Numbered from the stretch's first letter, positions 54,961 to 63,969 are shown. The stretch: 64,000 bases of DNA from Natrinema sp. SYSU A 869 (GCF_019879105.1 NZ_CP082249.1:1302001-1366000), one strand, 5' to 3'. The notes: a model not told the origin generated them from the letters alone. Program-made: numbers and translations.

Positions 54961-55934
54961 CGACCGACGGCCGCCACACGTCCCGTCGCGCCTTCCTCGC
55001 AATGGTCGGCACCGCAGCCGGGTCGCTGTCGCTCGCGGGCTGCATCGATGCCGACAGCGAGTGGGTCCCCGCCGACGTTCCCACCGACGCGACACTGTAC
55101 GACGTCGTGACGACCGCCGACGGAGCGTACGCCGTCGGCGAAAACGGAACCGTCCTCGCCCGCGATGGCGACGAGTGGACCGTCCGCCTCGAGCACGGCC
55201 TCGGCGGACGGGGCGATGGCCTGCGCTCCACGGCGGTCACGAGTAACGGACGAGCGATGTGGGTCGCCGGCGACAGCGGCGCGCTCGGGCTCTACGACGT
55301 CGTCGCCGACCGCGCCGTCGATTTCTCGGCTCCGAAGGAGAAGACGACCTCCTGGACGGCGATCGCGGCCGCCGGACTGGCCGGCGACGAACGACTCACA
55401 GCGATCAACAGCTCCGGCGAACTCCTTCGAGGTCGGCGCGACGGCGCGGACGTCGCGTGGGGCGACGTGACCAAGCCCGGCAGCGGCTCGAGCGTCACCG
55501 ATATCGACCTCACGCCGCTCGGGTACGGCTACGTCGTCGACACCGACAGCGGTGTCTTCGAGTCTCGAGACGGCGGCGTCTCCTGGACTCGCATCGGGCT
55601 CGAGGGAGCGGGAATCGACTTCGCAACGGTCGCGGCGACGGATAGCGGTCATGTTTCAGTCGCCGGCGGGAACGGCGTCGTCTACGCATACAACGGCGTC
55701 AACTGGTCGCGAACGACCCTCGGCGAGCAGCCGATTGCAGCGCTCGCGCGCGACCGCGACACCGCGTTGGCGGTCTCGTCGGCGGGGGTGATCTACGAAC
55801 GCGGCTTCGACGGCTGGACCGAACCCGTGGCGCTCGAGGCAGGGAACGAACTGCTCGCGGTCGCGCTCGGGACCGCTCGATCGCCGCAACTGGTCGTCGG
55901 CGAGTCGGGGACGGTGTTCGAACGGCGATACTGA
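54957..55934 (+). CDS. Tat lipoprotein beta-propeller, paralogue of the 42568 gene, 325 aa
   Basis: The N-terminus has a twin-arginine signal (HTSRRAFLAMVGTAAGSLSL) and lipobox LAGC near residue 32, so the propeller sits outside the membrane. Blades include AYAVGENGTVLARD, MWVAGDSGALGLYD, GYVVDTDSGVFESR, VSVAGGNGVVYAY and VVGESGTVFERRY. Long stretches match the cytoplasmic protein at 42568 (AGDSGALGxYD, FSAPKEKTTSWTAIA vs YSAPMEKTSTWEAIA, WGDVxKPGxGS). It is the last gene of a unit that also holds DUF389 and an acidic membrane protein (4-nt overlap). Ligand or partner is unknown. Confidence 0.82.
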   Translation: MTTDGRHTSRRAFLAMVGTAAGSLSLAGCIDADSEWVPADVPTDATLYDVVTTADGAYAVGENGTVLARDGDEWTVRLEHGLGGRGDGLRSTAVTSNGRAMWVAGDSGALGLYDVVADRAVDFSAPKEKTTSWTAIAAAGLAGDERLTAINSSGELLRGRRDGADVAWGDVTKPGSGSSVTDIDLTPLGYGYVVDTDSGVFESRDGGVSWTRIGLEGAGIDFATVAATDSGHVSVAGGNGVVYAYNGVNWSRTTLGEQPIAALARDRDTALAVSSAGVIYERGFDGWTEPVALEAGNELLAVALGTARSPQLVVGESGTVFERRY

Positions 55935-56054
55935 CGGACCCCGAGACTCGTCTCGCTCGGCTGTGCGGTCTCTCAATCTGCACCCACTCACCCAGCACCG
56001 GCTCGCAACCGCGTCCCGTTACGTTTTACCCCACCCGGCCCGAATCGAGGTCCA

Positions 56055-57551
56055 ATGACTGCCCAGACCGCCCAGCAGGGCGACCTCGTGACCGTCATCG
56101 GGCTCGAGGTCCACGTCCAGCTGGAGACCGACACGAAGATCTTCTGTGGCTGTTCGACCGAGCCGACCGACGAACCGAACGAGAACGTCTGCCCCGTCTG
56201 TCTCGGGCTGCCGGGGGCGTTGCCCGTGCTCAACGAGGCCGCCGTCGAGGCTGCCGTCAAAATCGGTAAGGCGATCGACGCCAACATCCCCGAAGAGACG
56301 CGGTTCCACCGGAAAAACTACTACTACCCCGATCTGCCCAAGAACTTCCAGATCACCCAGTACGACGAGCCGATCTGTCAGGACGGCGAACTTGAGGTCG
56401 CCGTCGAGGGCCAGCGCCGTTCCGTCGCGATCGAGCGCGCCCATCTCGAGGAAGACCCGGGTAGTCTCCAGCACGTCGGCGGCGGTGGCGGTATCGATTC
56501 GGCGGAGTACACCCTCGTCGACTACAACCGCGCGGGCACGCCCCTGATGGAAATCGTCACGGCACCCGACTTCCGCAGTCCGAGCGAGGTTCGGGCCTTC
56601 CTCGCCGAACTCGAGGAAGTCCTCGAGTACTTGAGCGTCTTCGACGCCGAGCGCGACGGCAGCCTACGCATCGACGCCAACCTCTCGATCATCCCCGAGG
56701 AAGATATCGACGGTGACGATACCGACGAAATCGGGATGGACGCACTCGAGGCCGCGAATCGGACCGAGGTCAAGAACATCTCGAGTCACAAGGGCGCGGA
56801 GAAGGCCCTGGCCTACGAGGAGACCCGCCAGAAGAACGCCATCCAACGCGGGCGCGCGGTCGAACAGGAAACCCGCCACTGGGACGAGTCCCGCGGAATC
56901 ACGGTCTCGATGCGTTCGAAAGAGGAGGAGAAGGACTACCGATACTTCGAGGAGGCCGACTTACCGCCGCTTCGCGTCTCGCATTGGAAAGACGAGATTT
57001 CGATTCCGGAACTCCCCTCCGCCCGCCGCGAGCGGTTCCAGGCCGAATACGGCCTGAGCGAGGAAGCCGCCTCGAAGCTCACCTCGACCAAGCAGGTCGC
57101 GGACTTCTACGAGGACGTCGCAGGCGAGTTCGACCCCGACCTCGCCGCCACGTGGGTCGCGGACAACCTGCTGGGCGAACTCAACTATCGTGACATCGAA
57201 ATCACCGGGATCGAGAGCCGACTCGAGGAGGTCAAACGACTCGTCGAACTCGTCGCCGACGACGAGATCACGGCGAAAAACGCCCGCGAGACCGTCCTGC
57301 GGTCGATGCTCGACGATGGCCGGACGCCAGACGAGGTCGTCAAAGAGGAGGGGCTGGGGAAGACCGACGAAGACGAAGTCCAGCAGGCCGTTGTCGAAGC
57401 GATCGACGAGAACCCCGACGCCGTCGACGACTACGAGAGCGGCGACGACGGCGCAATCAACTTCCTCGTGGGTCAGGTCATGCAGAAGACCGGCGGCAGC
57501 GCGGATCCCGGCGACGTGAACCAGCTTCTTCGGAGCGAACTCGAGAGCTAA
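56055..57551 (+). CDS. gatB: Asp-tRNA(Asn)/Glu-tRNA(Gln) amidotransferase subunit B
   Basis: GatB is the tRNA-binding kinase-like subunit that forms Gln-tRNA(Gln) or Asn-tRNA(Asn) together with GatA and GatC. The opening VIGLEVHVQLETDTKIFCGC, then CPVCLGLPGALPVLN and KNYYYPDLPKNFQITQYDEP, are family hallmarks. The zinc-site cysteines are present (CGC, CPVC). The C-terminal YqeY-like tail has FLVGQVMQKTGGSADPGDVN. The 498-aa length is normal. No gatA or gatC is adjacent. The ATG at 56055 matches the family start. The gene is single, 120 nt after the beta-propeller gene. Confidence 0.96.
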   Translation: MTAQTAQQGDLVTVIGLEVHVQLETDTKIFCGCSTEPTDEPNENVCPVCLGLPGALPVLNEAAVEAAVKIGKAIDANIPEETRFHRKNYYYPDLPKNFQITQYDEPICQDGELEVAVEGQRRSVAIERAHLEEDPGSLQHVGGGGGIDSAEYTLVDYNRAGTPLMEIVTAPDFRSPSEVRAFLAELEEVLEYLSVFDAERDGSLRIDANLSIIPEEDIDGDDTDEIGMDALEAANRTEVKNISSHKGAEKALAYEETRQKNAIQRGRAVEQETRHWDESRGITVSMRSKEEEKDYRYFEEADLPPLRVSHWKDEISIPELPSARRERFQAEYGLSEEAASKLTSTKQVADFYEDVAGEFDPDLAATWVADNLLGELNYRDIEITGIESRLEEVKRLVELVADDEITAKNARETVLRSMLDDGRTPDEVVKEEGLGKTDEDEVQQAVVEAIDENPDAVDDYESGDDGAINFLVGQVMQKTGGSADPGDVNQLLRSELES

Positions 57552-57977
57552 GAGGCACTACATCGGTTTCGATCCTATTTCGTCTCGTTTGGTCCGTGGC
57601 CGATTGCTCGTCTTGCACACTACTCTTGATACTGTCGGCAGACTAGTTGACTATCGATCGCTGACTTCGTCCGTCGACTCTGGAGACGGACGATCTTTCG
57701 CGATCGACTCTGCAATGACTTCTGTCCGACAGTATGAGTCCAACTCGAGCGAGCGCAGCGAGCGAATCGGTTGGGGAGGGCGTGGCAATTCCGTCCGCCA
57801 GTACGAGCAGGACGCTCCACTGTACCGACTCTATTCCTGAATCCGCATCTGTTCGAATCTGTAGTGAGCAGCTAACGCTGCCCGATCAACCCGAACGAAC
57901 GCTGCCACCTACCCCGCTTTCGTTGTCTCGTCCCGGTACCGCGCGAATTATTACCCGGTGGCATGTCGGTAGCCGAT
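57552..57977 (+). other. intergenic region without a supported gene
   Basis: No intact gene is seen in these 426 bases. Two similar 15-mers, TCCGACAGTATGAGT and TCCGCCAGTACGAGC (about 57725-57739 and 57790-57804), form an imperfect direct repeat. The right end carries the MBL-gene promoter. Confidence 0.45.
57946..57953 (+). promoter_or_regulatory. TATA-like box of the MBL-fold gene
   Basis: AATTATTA is centred about 28 nt before ATG 57978, so this ATG is favoured over the one at 57963. Confidence 0.5.
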
Positions 57978-58943
57978 ATGGACCGGATTTCGCTCGGCAA
58001 CGAGGAGTTCGAGGGCCGGAACAACGCCTACGTCCTCGCCGACGACGGCGCGGACGAACTCGCACTCGTCGATACCGGTCTCGCTACTGATTCCGTTCGT
58101 CGAGACCTCCGCGACGGCCTCGCCGAGCGCGGCTACGACTTTGCCGACGTCGACGACATCGTCCTCACACACTTCCACGTCGACCACGCCGGACTGGCCG
58201 GCGAGATTCAGGCCGAAAGCGACGCGACGGTCTATGTCCACGAAGCCGACGCGCCGCTGGTCGCCCAAGAACCGGACGCGATCGCGGCCGTCGAGGACCG
58301 CCGCCGTGAACGCCTCGAGGAGTGGGGCGTTCCCGAGGACGCACGAGACGAACTCCTCGCCTTTCTCGAGTCGGCAGAGATCGACGGCCAGCCGGCCGAC
58401 CCGACGCCGATCGAGGACGGGGACCGGCTCGAGATCGGGGGTCGGACCCTCGGGACGGTTCACGCACCGGGACATGCGGCGGGATTGTGCTGTTTCGAAA
58501 CCAAACGGGGCGACGAAGCGTTCGTCGGTGACGTCATCCTGCCGGTGTATACGCCGAACGTCGGCGGTGCGGACGTCCGGGTCGAACGGCCCCTCCAGAA
58601 GTATGTCGAGACCGTGGATCGACTCGCCGATCGCGACTACGAGCGGGTCTGGCCCGGCCACCGCGACCCAATCGAGGAGCCGACCGATCGCGCACTGACG
58701 ATCCTCGAGCACCACCGCGAGCGGGCCGAATCGATCCTCGAATATCTGGCGGATCACGGACCAGCCGACGCCTGGACGGTCAGTGCCCATTTGTTCGGTG
58801 ACCTCGAGGGGATTCACATCGTCCACGGCCCCGGCGAGGCGTTCGCCCATCTCGATCACCTTCGCCACGAGGACCGTGTGGCGTACGAAAACGGCGAATA
58901 CCGATTACCGGAGGGGCCAGTCGGGCTCGAGGACATCGTCTGA
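57978..58943 (+). CDS. MBL-fold metallo-hydrolase, 321 aa
   Basis: The metal-binding motif THFHVDHAG (HxHxDH) lies near residue 60. Further ligands appear in APGHAAGLCCF (near 163) and in VWPGHRDP (near 226). ALVDTGLATD is the early strand with the conserved Asp. The C-terminal 90 residues add a helical, winged-helix-like region (VSAHLFGDLEG, HLDHLRHEDRVAYENG), as in many MBL hydrolases of the beta-lactamase-like/lactonase type. Substrate unknown. TATA spacing favours the start at 57978 over Met at 57963. Length is normal and the gene is single. Confidence 0.9.
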   Translation: MDRISLGNEEFEGRNNAYVLADDGADELALVDTGLATDSVRRDLRDGLAERGYDFADVDDIVLTHFHVDHAGLAGEIQAESDATVYVHEADAPLVAQEPDAIAAVEDRRRERLEEWGVPEDARDELLAFLESAEIDGQPADPTPIEDGDRLEIGGRTLGTVHAPGHAAGLCCFETKRGDEAFVGDVILPVYTPNVGGADVRVERPLQKYVETVDRLADRDYERVWPGHRDPIEEPTDRALTILEHHRERAESILEYLADHGPADAWTVSAHLFGDLEGIHIVHGPGEAFAHLDHLRHEDRVAYENGEYRLPEGPVGLEDIV

Positions 58944-59047
58944 TCGGACGAGGGGTATCGGACCGAGAAATCCCTCGAGTTGATCGTCAACCAGCGGAAA
59001 CTTTAGAGGTGTGTATAGTTGTCAAGATACTTGCTAGCTTCCCTCAT

Positions 59048-59055
59048 CTTTATTA
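59048..59055 (+). promoter_or_regulatory. TATA-like box of the ABC transporter operon
   Basis: CTTTATTA lies about 53 nt upstream of the ATG at 59105, allowing a leader of about 25 nt. Confidence 0.45.
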
Positions 59056-59104
59056 AGGGTGAATCAAAAGAGGTGGATGAGAATCGGTAACTTAGTGATA
59101 CATA

Positions 59105-60445
59105 ATGGCTAACGAAAATAATAATAATCGCAAATCGGGTAGAACTGGAAACAGCTCTGTGGGACGACGAACGTTCTTGGGGGCTGCGGGTGTCGGTGCA
59201 GCTACGACGGCACTCGCCGGCTGTCTCAGTAGCGGCGGCGGTAACGACGGACTCACGATCGGGCACCTCGCGCCGATGAGCAACCCGCTCGGAATCGGAT
59301 CCAAACGGACAGTCGACATGGCCGTCGAGGAACTCAACGAAGACGGCGGTTTCAACGGCGAGGAAGCCGAAGTCATCACGAAGGACACGCGAACGGACCC
59401 GAGTGAGGCACAGAGCGTGACGGAGGAACTCATCCAACAGGAAGACGTCGACCTCCTCATCGGGACGTTCAACTCCGAGACGACGCAGTCGATTCTGGAT
59501 CTCACTGCCGAGTTCGATGTTCCGTTGATGATCACCGGATCCGCCGCTCCGAGTCTGATCACGGACTCCGTCGGCTCCGACTACGAGAAGCACAAGAATG
59601 TGTTCCGTATCGGCCCGATCAACTCCGATTTCCAGGCCGAGTCGATCGCCGATTACTGTAGCTACCTCAACGATCGACACGGCTGGGACCAGGTCGCGTT
59701 CCTCCGCGATCAGGCCGAGTGGACGGAACCGTTCGGCGATCAGATCCCAGATCTGCTCTCGGAGCGGGACCTGGAGATCGTCTATCAGGATGCCCTCTCG
59801 ATCGAGGGAACCGACTTCGGTCCGGTGATGAGCGACGTCAACGAGTCGAACGCGGACTTCGTCCTGCGGTTCTTCGCACACATCGACGGCGGCGATATGC
59901 TCACGCGGTGGCACGAGGGCCAGTATGACTTCGGTATCGAGGGCGTGCACGTTTCCGGAATGCTCCCGTCGTACAACGCGCTCTACGAAGGCGCGGCGAC
60001 CTACGAGACGACATCGCAGTCCGGCGCTGCCGGCGTCGCACCCATTACGGACCACACACAGCCCTTCGTCGAGGACTACGCCAGCCGGTATCAGGACGCG
60101 GAAGATGCACCGACTCAGGCACCGATGTACATGGGGTTCAACACGTACGACGCCGTCCACATTTTCAAGGAGGTCGTCGACTCGCTGGAGACGACGAACA
60201 CGCGGGACAATCTCGACGACTTCGTCGGCGAGATGCTCGACGTCGAATTCACCGGTGTCGCCGGCCAGGTCAGCTTCTACGGCGAGGACTCCGACTACCC
60301 TCACGACGTCCGAGAGGACCGCGGAGAGGACGGAACGATCATGAACTACCCCATGACACAGTGGGTCGGGCCGGAGGAGGTCGAGTGCGTCTACCCCGAC
60401 CAGCACCGGACTGCAGACCACCAGATGCCGCCGTGGATGCAGTAA
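59105..60445 (+). CDS. branched-chain amino acid-type ABC substrate-binding lipoprotein, 446 aa
   Basis: The N-terminus has a Tat motif and lipobox (VGRRTFLGAAGVGAATTALA then GC), so the protein is exported folded and lipid-anchored. The mature part resembles periplasmic-binding-protein type 1 fold receptors of the LivJ/amide-binding kind: IGHLAPMSNPLGIGSKRTVD, LLIGTFNSETTQSILDLTAE, MITGSAAPSLITD and VFRIGPINSDFQAESIADY. The ligand could be a branched-chain amino acid, an amide or a related compound; pocket residues do not settle it. It is the first gene of a five-gene operon, 3 nt from the first permease. Confidence 0.93.
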   Translation: MANENNNNRKSGRTGNSSVGRRTFLGAAGVGAATTALAGCLSSGGGNDGLTIGHLAPMSNPLGIGSKRTVDMAVEELNEDGGFNGEEAEVITKDTRTDPSEAQSVTEELIQQEDVDLLIGTFNSETTQSILDLTAEFDVPLMITGSAAPSLITDSVGSDYEKHKNVFRIGPINSDFQAESIADYCSYLNDRHGWDQVAFLRDQAEWTEPFGDQIPDLLSERDLEIVYQDALSIEGTDFGPVMSDVNESNADFVLRFFAHIDGGDMLTRWHEGQYDFGIEGVHVSGMLPSYNALYEGAATYETTSQSGAAGVAPITDHTQPFVEDYASRYQDAEDAPTQAPMYMGFNTYDAVHIFKEVVDSLETTNTRDNLDDFVGEMLDVEFTGVAGQVSFYGEDSDYPHDVREDRGEDGTIMNYPMTQWVGPEEVECVYPDQHRTADHQMPPWMQ

Positions 60446-60448
60446 GAA

Positions 60449-61321
60449 ATGCTCGGAGACATCGCTACGCTGGTGTTACAAGGGACGATGATCAGCGCCG
60501 TCTACGCGCTGATCGCCATCGGCTTCACCATGATCTTCGGCGTCGGCGGGACCCTGAACCTCGCTCACGGCGCGCTGATCATGTCCGGAGCCTACGTCTT
60601 TGGCGTCCTCGCACAGAGTACCCACCCCGTCGTCGCGTTCCTGCTCACCATCGGCGTAGTCGCCCTCTTTTCGTGGGGGCTGTATCAGATACTTGTTCGC
60701 TGGGTTGAGGAAAACGTCGTCATCACGTTTCTGTCGACTGTCATCGTCGCGGTCGCGGTGACGAAAGTTATCCTCATTCAGTTTGGTGGTTCGCCGCTGG
60801 GCATGACGCTCGTCAGCGGTGCCGTGAACCTTGAGCCCTACGGGATCAACGCACGGCCGCGTAACGTTCAGTTCCTCGGGTTCGTTATCTCGTGGGTCGC
60901 GATCGGGCTGTTGTGGTACTACATCACGAAGACTGACGACGGACGGTCGATCCTCGCGGCCTCGATGAGCGAACGCGGGGCGCAGTTGACCGGCGTTGAC
61001 CTGCAGTCGGTTCGGTCGAAGACATGGCTCATCGCCGGAGCGCTCGCCGGAGTCGCCGGTATAATCCTCGGCTCGACGAGCGGTGCCACCCCGAACATGT
61101 GGCTTAACCCGCTCGCGCTGGCGTTCATGATCGTCGTCATCGGCGGTATCGGATCGATCAAGGGGTCCGTGGTCGCAGCGTACGTGATCGGATTCCTCGA
61201 ACAGTTCACGGTTACGTTCGTCGGGCACGGGTTCAGAGGGATCCTCTCGCTCGTCGTGCTCGTGATATTCCTGCTGTTCATGCCGCAGGGTCTCTACGGG
61301 AGGGAGTTCGCCCATGATTAG
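60449..61321 (+). CDS. LivH-type ABC permease, 290 aa
   Basis: About eight hydrophobic helices are visible, beginning with LVLQGTMISAVYALIAIGFT. The family motif near the start, GFTMIFGVGGTLNLAHGALI, is diagnostic of branched-chain amino acid permeases (MIFGVxGxLNLAHG). The coupling loop near ERGAQLTGVDLQSVRSKTWL is typical, and GIGSIKGSVVAAYVIGFLEQ marks the late helices. It forms the transmembrane channel together with the next gene. It begins 3 nt after the binding-protein gene and overlaps the next by 8 nt. Confidence 0.93.
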   Translation: MLGDIATLVLQGTMISAVYALIAIGFTMIFGVGGTLNLAHGALIMSGAYVFGVLAQSTHPVVAFLLTIGVVALFSWGLYQILVRWVEENVVITFLSTVIVAVAVTKVILIQFGGSPLGMTLVSGAVNLEPYGINARPRNVQFLGFVISWVAIGLLWYYITKTDDGRSILAASMSERGAQLTGVDLQSVRSKTWLIAGALAGVAGIILGSTSGATPNMWLNPLALAFMIVVIGGIGSIKGSVVAAYVIGFLEQFTVTFVGHGFRGILSLVVLVIFLLFMPQGLYGREFAHD

Positions 61322-62471
61322 TACGATTCTACTCCTCGGAACGGTGCTCTCGACGGTGACAGGGCGGATCGGAAACATCGCCGGGACGGTGCGACGACAG
61401 GTCTTGTTGCCGATCGGTCGCGTACTCGATCGACTCTTCGCGCCGCTCGACCGGGTGCTTGATCCTGGCGCAAGGGCCTACAACCGGTTTCTGGGTCCGT
61501 ACTTCGGAGAGATGACGGGACTGCAATTCGGCGTAATCGCCGTCAGTTTCGTCGCGCTCCTCTCCGCGGGCGTCTGGGCCCCGATAGTCGGGCCGCTCCT
61601 CGGCGGCGGCCTCCTGCGGACGCTGGCGCTGGCCAGTATCTGGGCCATCTTCGCGATGAGCTGGGACATCCAGAGCGGATACACCGGCTACATCAGCTTC
61701 GGTCACTCCGCGCTGTCGGGCGCGGCCGGGTACGCGACGGCCCTCCTGATCGTTCACGTCGATCCGACGCTGTCGATCTGGGTCACGGGATCGGTGTCGG
61801 TGCTGGCCGCCCTCGCGGTCGGACTGTTGATCGCACTGCCGACGCTCCAACTCGAGGGGCCGTACTTCTCGTTGATCACGTTCGTCGCCGTACTCCTGTT
61901 CTACAGGCTGACGACGTCGTTCAGTTCGCTCGGCGGGGTTCCGGGATTCGGACAGCCGGACGTCTTCACCTGGGATCCGGTGATGCGATACTACTACATG
62001 GTGATCCCGATGCTGCTCATCGCGCTCGGGTTGACGTTCATGGCTCGATCAGACCTCGGGATGATCCTGATCGCGATCCGCGAGAACGAAGCGGCGGTGT
62101 CCGCCGCCGGGATCAATCCGACGAAGTTCAAGCTCTGGTCGTTCATGCTCAGTTCGGTCCCGATGGGGATCGGCGGCGTACTCTTGGTCGGCTTTACCGG
62201 GAACGTCGATCCGAGCACCTTCGTCATGGTCGACAACAGCATCGAGATGATCGCGATCGCCGTCATCGGCGGCATGAGTTCGATTCTCGGGCCGCTCGGC
62301 GGCGCGTTCCTCTTCGAGATCCTCAACCACCAGATCCTCCACGGCTACTCGACGCCGGTCCGGTATCTCTTCCTGTGGTTGATCGTCTTGCTGGTGCTCG
62401 TGTTCGCGCGGGACGGGCTGTTCAGAGCGATCTGGCACCGACTCGGTGCCGTTCGAGGTGATTCCGAATGA
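61314..62471 (+). CDS. LivM-type ABC permease, 385 aa
   Basis: This second permease subunit has about 8-10 helices preceded by an extended N-terminal region of about 60 residues. Family motifs are DIQSGYTGYISFGHSALSGA, LQLEGPYFSLITFVAVLLFY, IAIRENEAAVSAAGINPTKF (coupling helix to the ATPase) and AVIGGMSSILGPLGGAFLFE. Its start codon overlaps the end of the first permease (61314-61321) and its stop overlaps the ATPase start by 4 nt, which indicates tight translational coupling. Confidence 0.93.
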   Translation: MISTILLLGTVLSTVTGRIGNIAGTVRRQVLLPIGRVLDRLFAPLDRVLDPGARAYNRFLGPYFGEMTGLQFGVIAVSFVALLSAGVWAPIVGPLLGGGLLRTLALASIWAIFAMSWDIQSGYTGYISFGHSALSGAAGYATALLIVHVDPTLSIWVTGSVSVLAALAVGLLIALPTLQLEGPYFSLITFVAVLLFYRLTTSFSSLGGVPGFGQPDVFTWDPVMRYYYMVIPMLLIALGLTFMARSDLGMILIAIRENEAAVSAAGINPTKFKLWSFMLSSVPMGIGGVLLVGFTGNVDPSTFVMVDNSIEMIAIAVIGGMSSILGPLGGAFLFEILNHQILHGYSTPVRYLFLWLIVLLVLVFARDGLFRAIWHRLGAVRGDSE

Positions 62472-63196
62472 GCGTGCTCGAAGTCGACAGTCTCACGAAG
62501 ACGTTCGGTGGCCTCGTCGCCGTCGACGACTTCTCGTTCGAAGTCAACGAGGGCGAGATCGTCGGTCTGATCGGCCCGAACGGGTCGGGCAAGTCGACGG
62601 TGTTCAACTGCATCATGGGTATATATGACGTGACCGATGGCGAAATCCGGTTCAACGGGGACGACATCACGCCGGATTCGACCCATCAGATCGTCAACAA
62701 GGGGCTCTCGCGGGTCTCACAGGAGTCGAATCCGATCGACCTGTACTCTGTCTCGGGGAATATCAAGCTGTTCACCCTGCCGAACAGTATCCGCTCGCTC
62801 CACGGCGGCGCGAGCGACGAGGAGATCTACGAGTACGCCGCGCGCATCGACATCGAGGACAAGCTCGACGAGATGCCGGGCGAGCTCCCGCACGCGGACG
62901 TCCGCCGGCTCGAGATCGCCAAGTCACTGGCGACCGAGCCCGAGATGATGCTGCTTGACGAGCCCTTCGCCGGGATGAATCAGGCCGAGATCACGGAACT
63001 GGCCGACCAGATCAAGCGCTTCCGCGAAGAAGGGATGACGATGATTGTGGTCGACCACAACATGGGCGGCCTGATGGATCTCGTTGATCGAATCGTCGTG
63101 CTCAACAACGGTGTCAAACTCGCCTCGGGGACGCCCGAGGAGATCGCCGAGAACGAAGCGGTCCAGGAAGCGTACCTCGCTGGGGAGGGATTATAA
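62468..63196 (+). CDS. LivG-type ABC ATPase with altered signature motif, 242 aa
   Basis: This nucleotide-binding subunit powers the transporter. Walker A is GPNGSGKSTVFNCIMG near residue 38, the Q-loop is VSQESNP, Walker B is MMLLDEPFAG and the H-loop is IVVDHNMGG. The ABC signature that normally reads LSGGQ or LSYGEQ is ELPHADVRRLEIAKSLA here, with no glycine pair. I recall similar LPHxDxRR variants in relatives, so it may be a family trait that makes one ATP site weaker. It overlaps both neighbours, 4 nt upstream and 1 nt downstream. Confidence 0.93.
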   Translation: MSVLEVDSLTKTFGGLVAVDDFSFEVNEGEIVGLIGPNGSGKSTVFNCIMGIYDVTDGEIRFNGDDITPDSTHQIVNKGLSRVSQESNPIDLYSVSGNIKLFTLPNSIRSLHGGASDEEIYEYAARIDIEDKLDEMPGELPHADVRRLEIAKSLATEPEMMLLDEPFAGMNQAEITELADQIKRFREEGMTMIVVDHNMGGLMDLVDRIVVLNNGVKLASGTPEEIAENEAVQEAYLAGEGL

Positions 63197-63915
63197 TGTC
63201 CGACACGATCCTCGACATCGAAGACCTCAACGTCTATTACGGCAAATCACACGCACTGAAAGGCGTCTCGCTGTCCATTCAGAAAGGTGAGATCTACGGC
63301 GCTATCGGCCCGAACGGGGCCGGGAAGACGACGATGTTGAACGCCATCGCCGGGTTCATCGACTACGAGGGAACGATTCGCTATAAAGGCCAGGACCTCT
63401 CACAGACCAAACCGAAAGAGATCGTCGAATCGGGACTCATCTACTGCACCGAGGACCGGGACCTGTTCCCGTACTTTTCGGTCCACGAGAACCTCCTGAT
63501 GGGGGCGCAGTTCCGCGACGACCGCGCCGCCGTCGAGGACGACCTCGAGATGGTCTACGACCTGTTCCCGCGGCTAGACGAGCGCCGTGAACAGGAAGCA
63601 GAGACCATGAGCGGCGGCGAACAGCAGATGCTCGCCGTCGGCCGCGCGCTGATGAGCGATCCCGAGATGCTGATGCTGGACGAGCCGACGCTCGGACTCG
63701 CACCGGTCATCATCGAGGACATCGGAAATGCGCTCGCGACGCTCCAACAGGAAGAGGAGCTAACGATCCTGCTGGCCGAACAGAACTCGACGTTCGCGCT
63801 GAACCACGCGGATCGACTCTCGCTGATCGAAACCGGCGAGATCGAGCTGTCGGGCCCACACGACGAGTTCACGGACAACGAGTACGTCCGCGAGGCGTAC
63901 GTCGGCGTCCACTGA
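63196..63915 (+). CDS. LivF-type ABC ATPase, 239 aa
   Basis: Last gene of the operon. Walker A is GPNGAGKTTMLNAIAG near residue 36, and the Q-loop region is IYCTEDRDLFP. The canonical signature MSGGEQQMLAVGRALMSDPE is intact, Walker B is MLMLDEPTLGLAP, and the switch region is ILLAEQNSTFALN. It pairs with the LivG-type subunit, which has a degenerate signature, so one composite ATP site may be less active. The stop codon of the previous gene overlaps the ATG by one base (TAATG). Confidence 0.95.
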   Translation: MSDTILDIEDLNVYYGKSHALKGVSLSIQKGEIYGAIGPNGAGKTTMLNAIAGFIDYEGTIRYKGQDLSQTKPKEIVESGLIYCTEDRDLFPYFSVHENLLMGAQFRDDRAAVEDDLEMVYDLFPRLDERREQEAETMSGGEQQMLAVGRALMSDPEMLMLDEPTLGLAPVIIEDIGNALATLQQEEELTILLAEQNSTFALNHADRLSLIETGEIELSGPHDEFTDNEYVREAYVGVH

Positions 63916-63930
63916 CGGCATTCTCGCGAC

Positions 63931-63936
63931 TTTTTT
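63931..63936 (+). terminator. T-tract terminator after the ABC operon
   Basis: Six consecutive T residues occur 16 nt after the livF stop codon, preceded by CGCGAC. Haloarchaeal terminators are commonly such T-tracts with little secondary structure. Confidence 0.5.
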
Positions 63937-63969
63937 CGCAGTCGTCCCGACGAACCGAGCGCGACGGCA

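Noticed and set aside
57589-57840. 83-codon plus-strand frame after gatB
   Set aside because: It contains an imperfect direct repeat but has no motif, no promoter spacing and an unusual composition; judged non-coding.
59003-60421. Minus-strand open frame of 472 codons opposite the ABC binding-protein gene
   Set aside because: The plus strand encodes a clear Tat lipoprotein; this frame is composition shadow.
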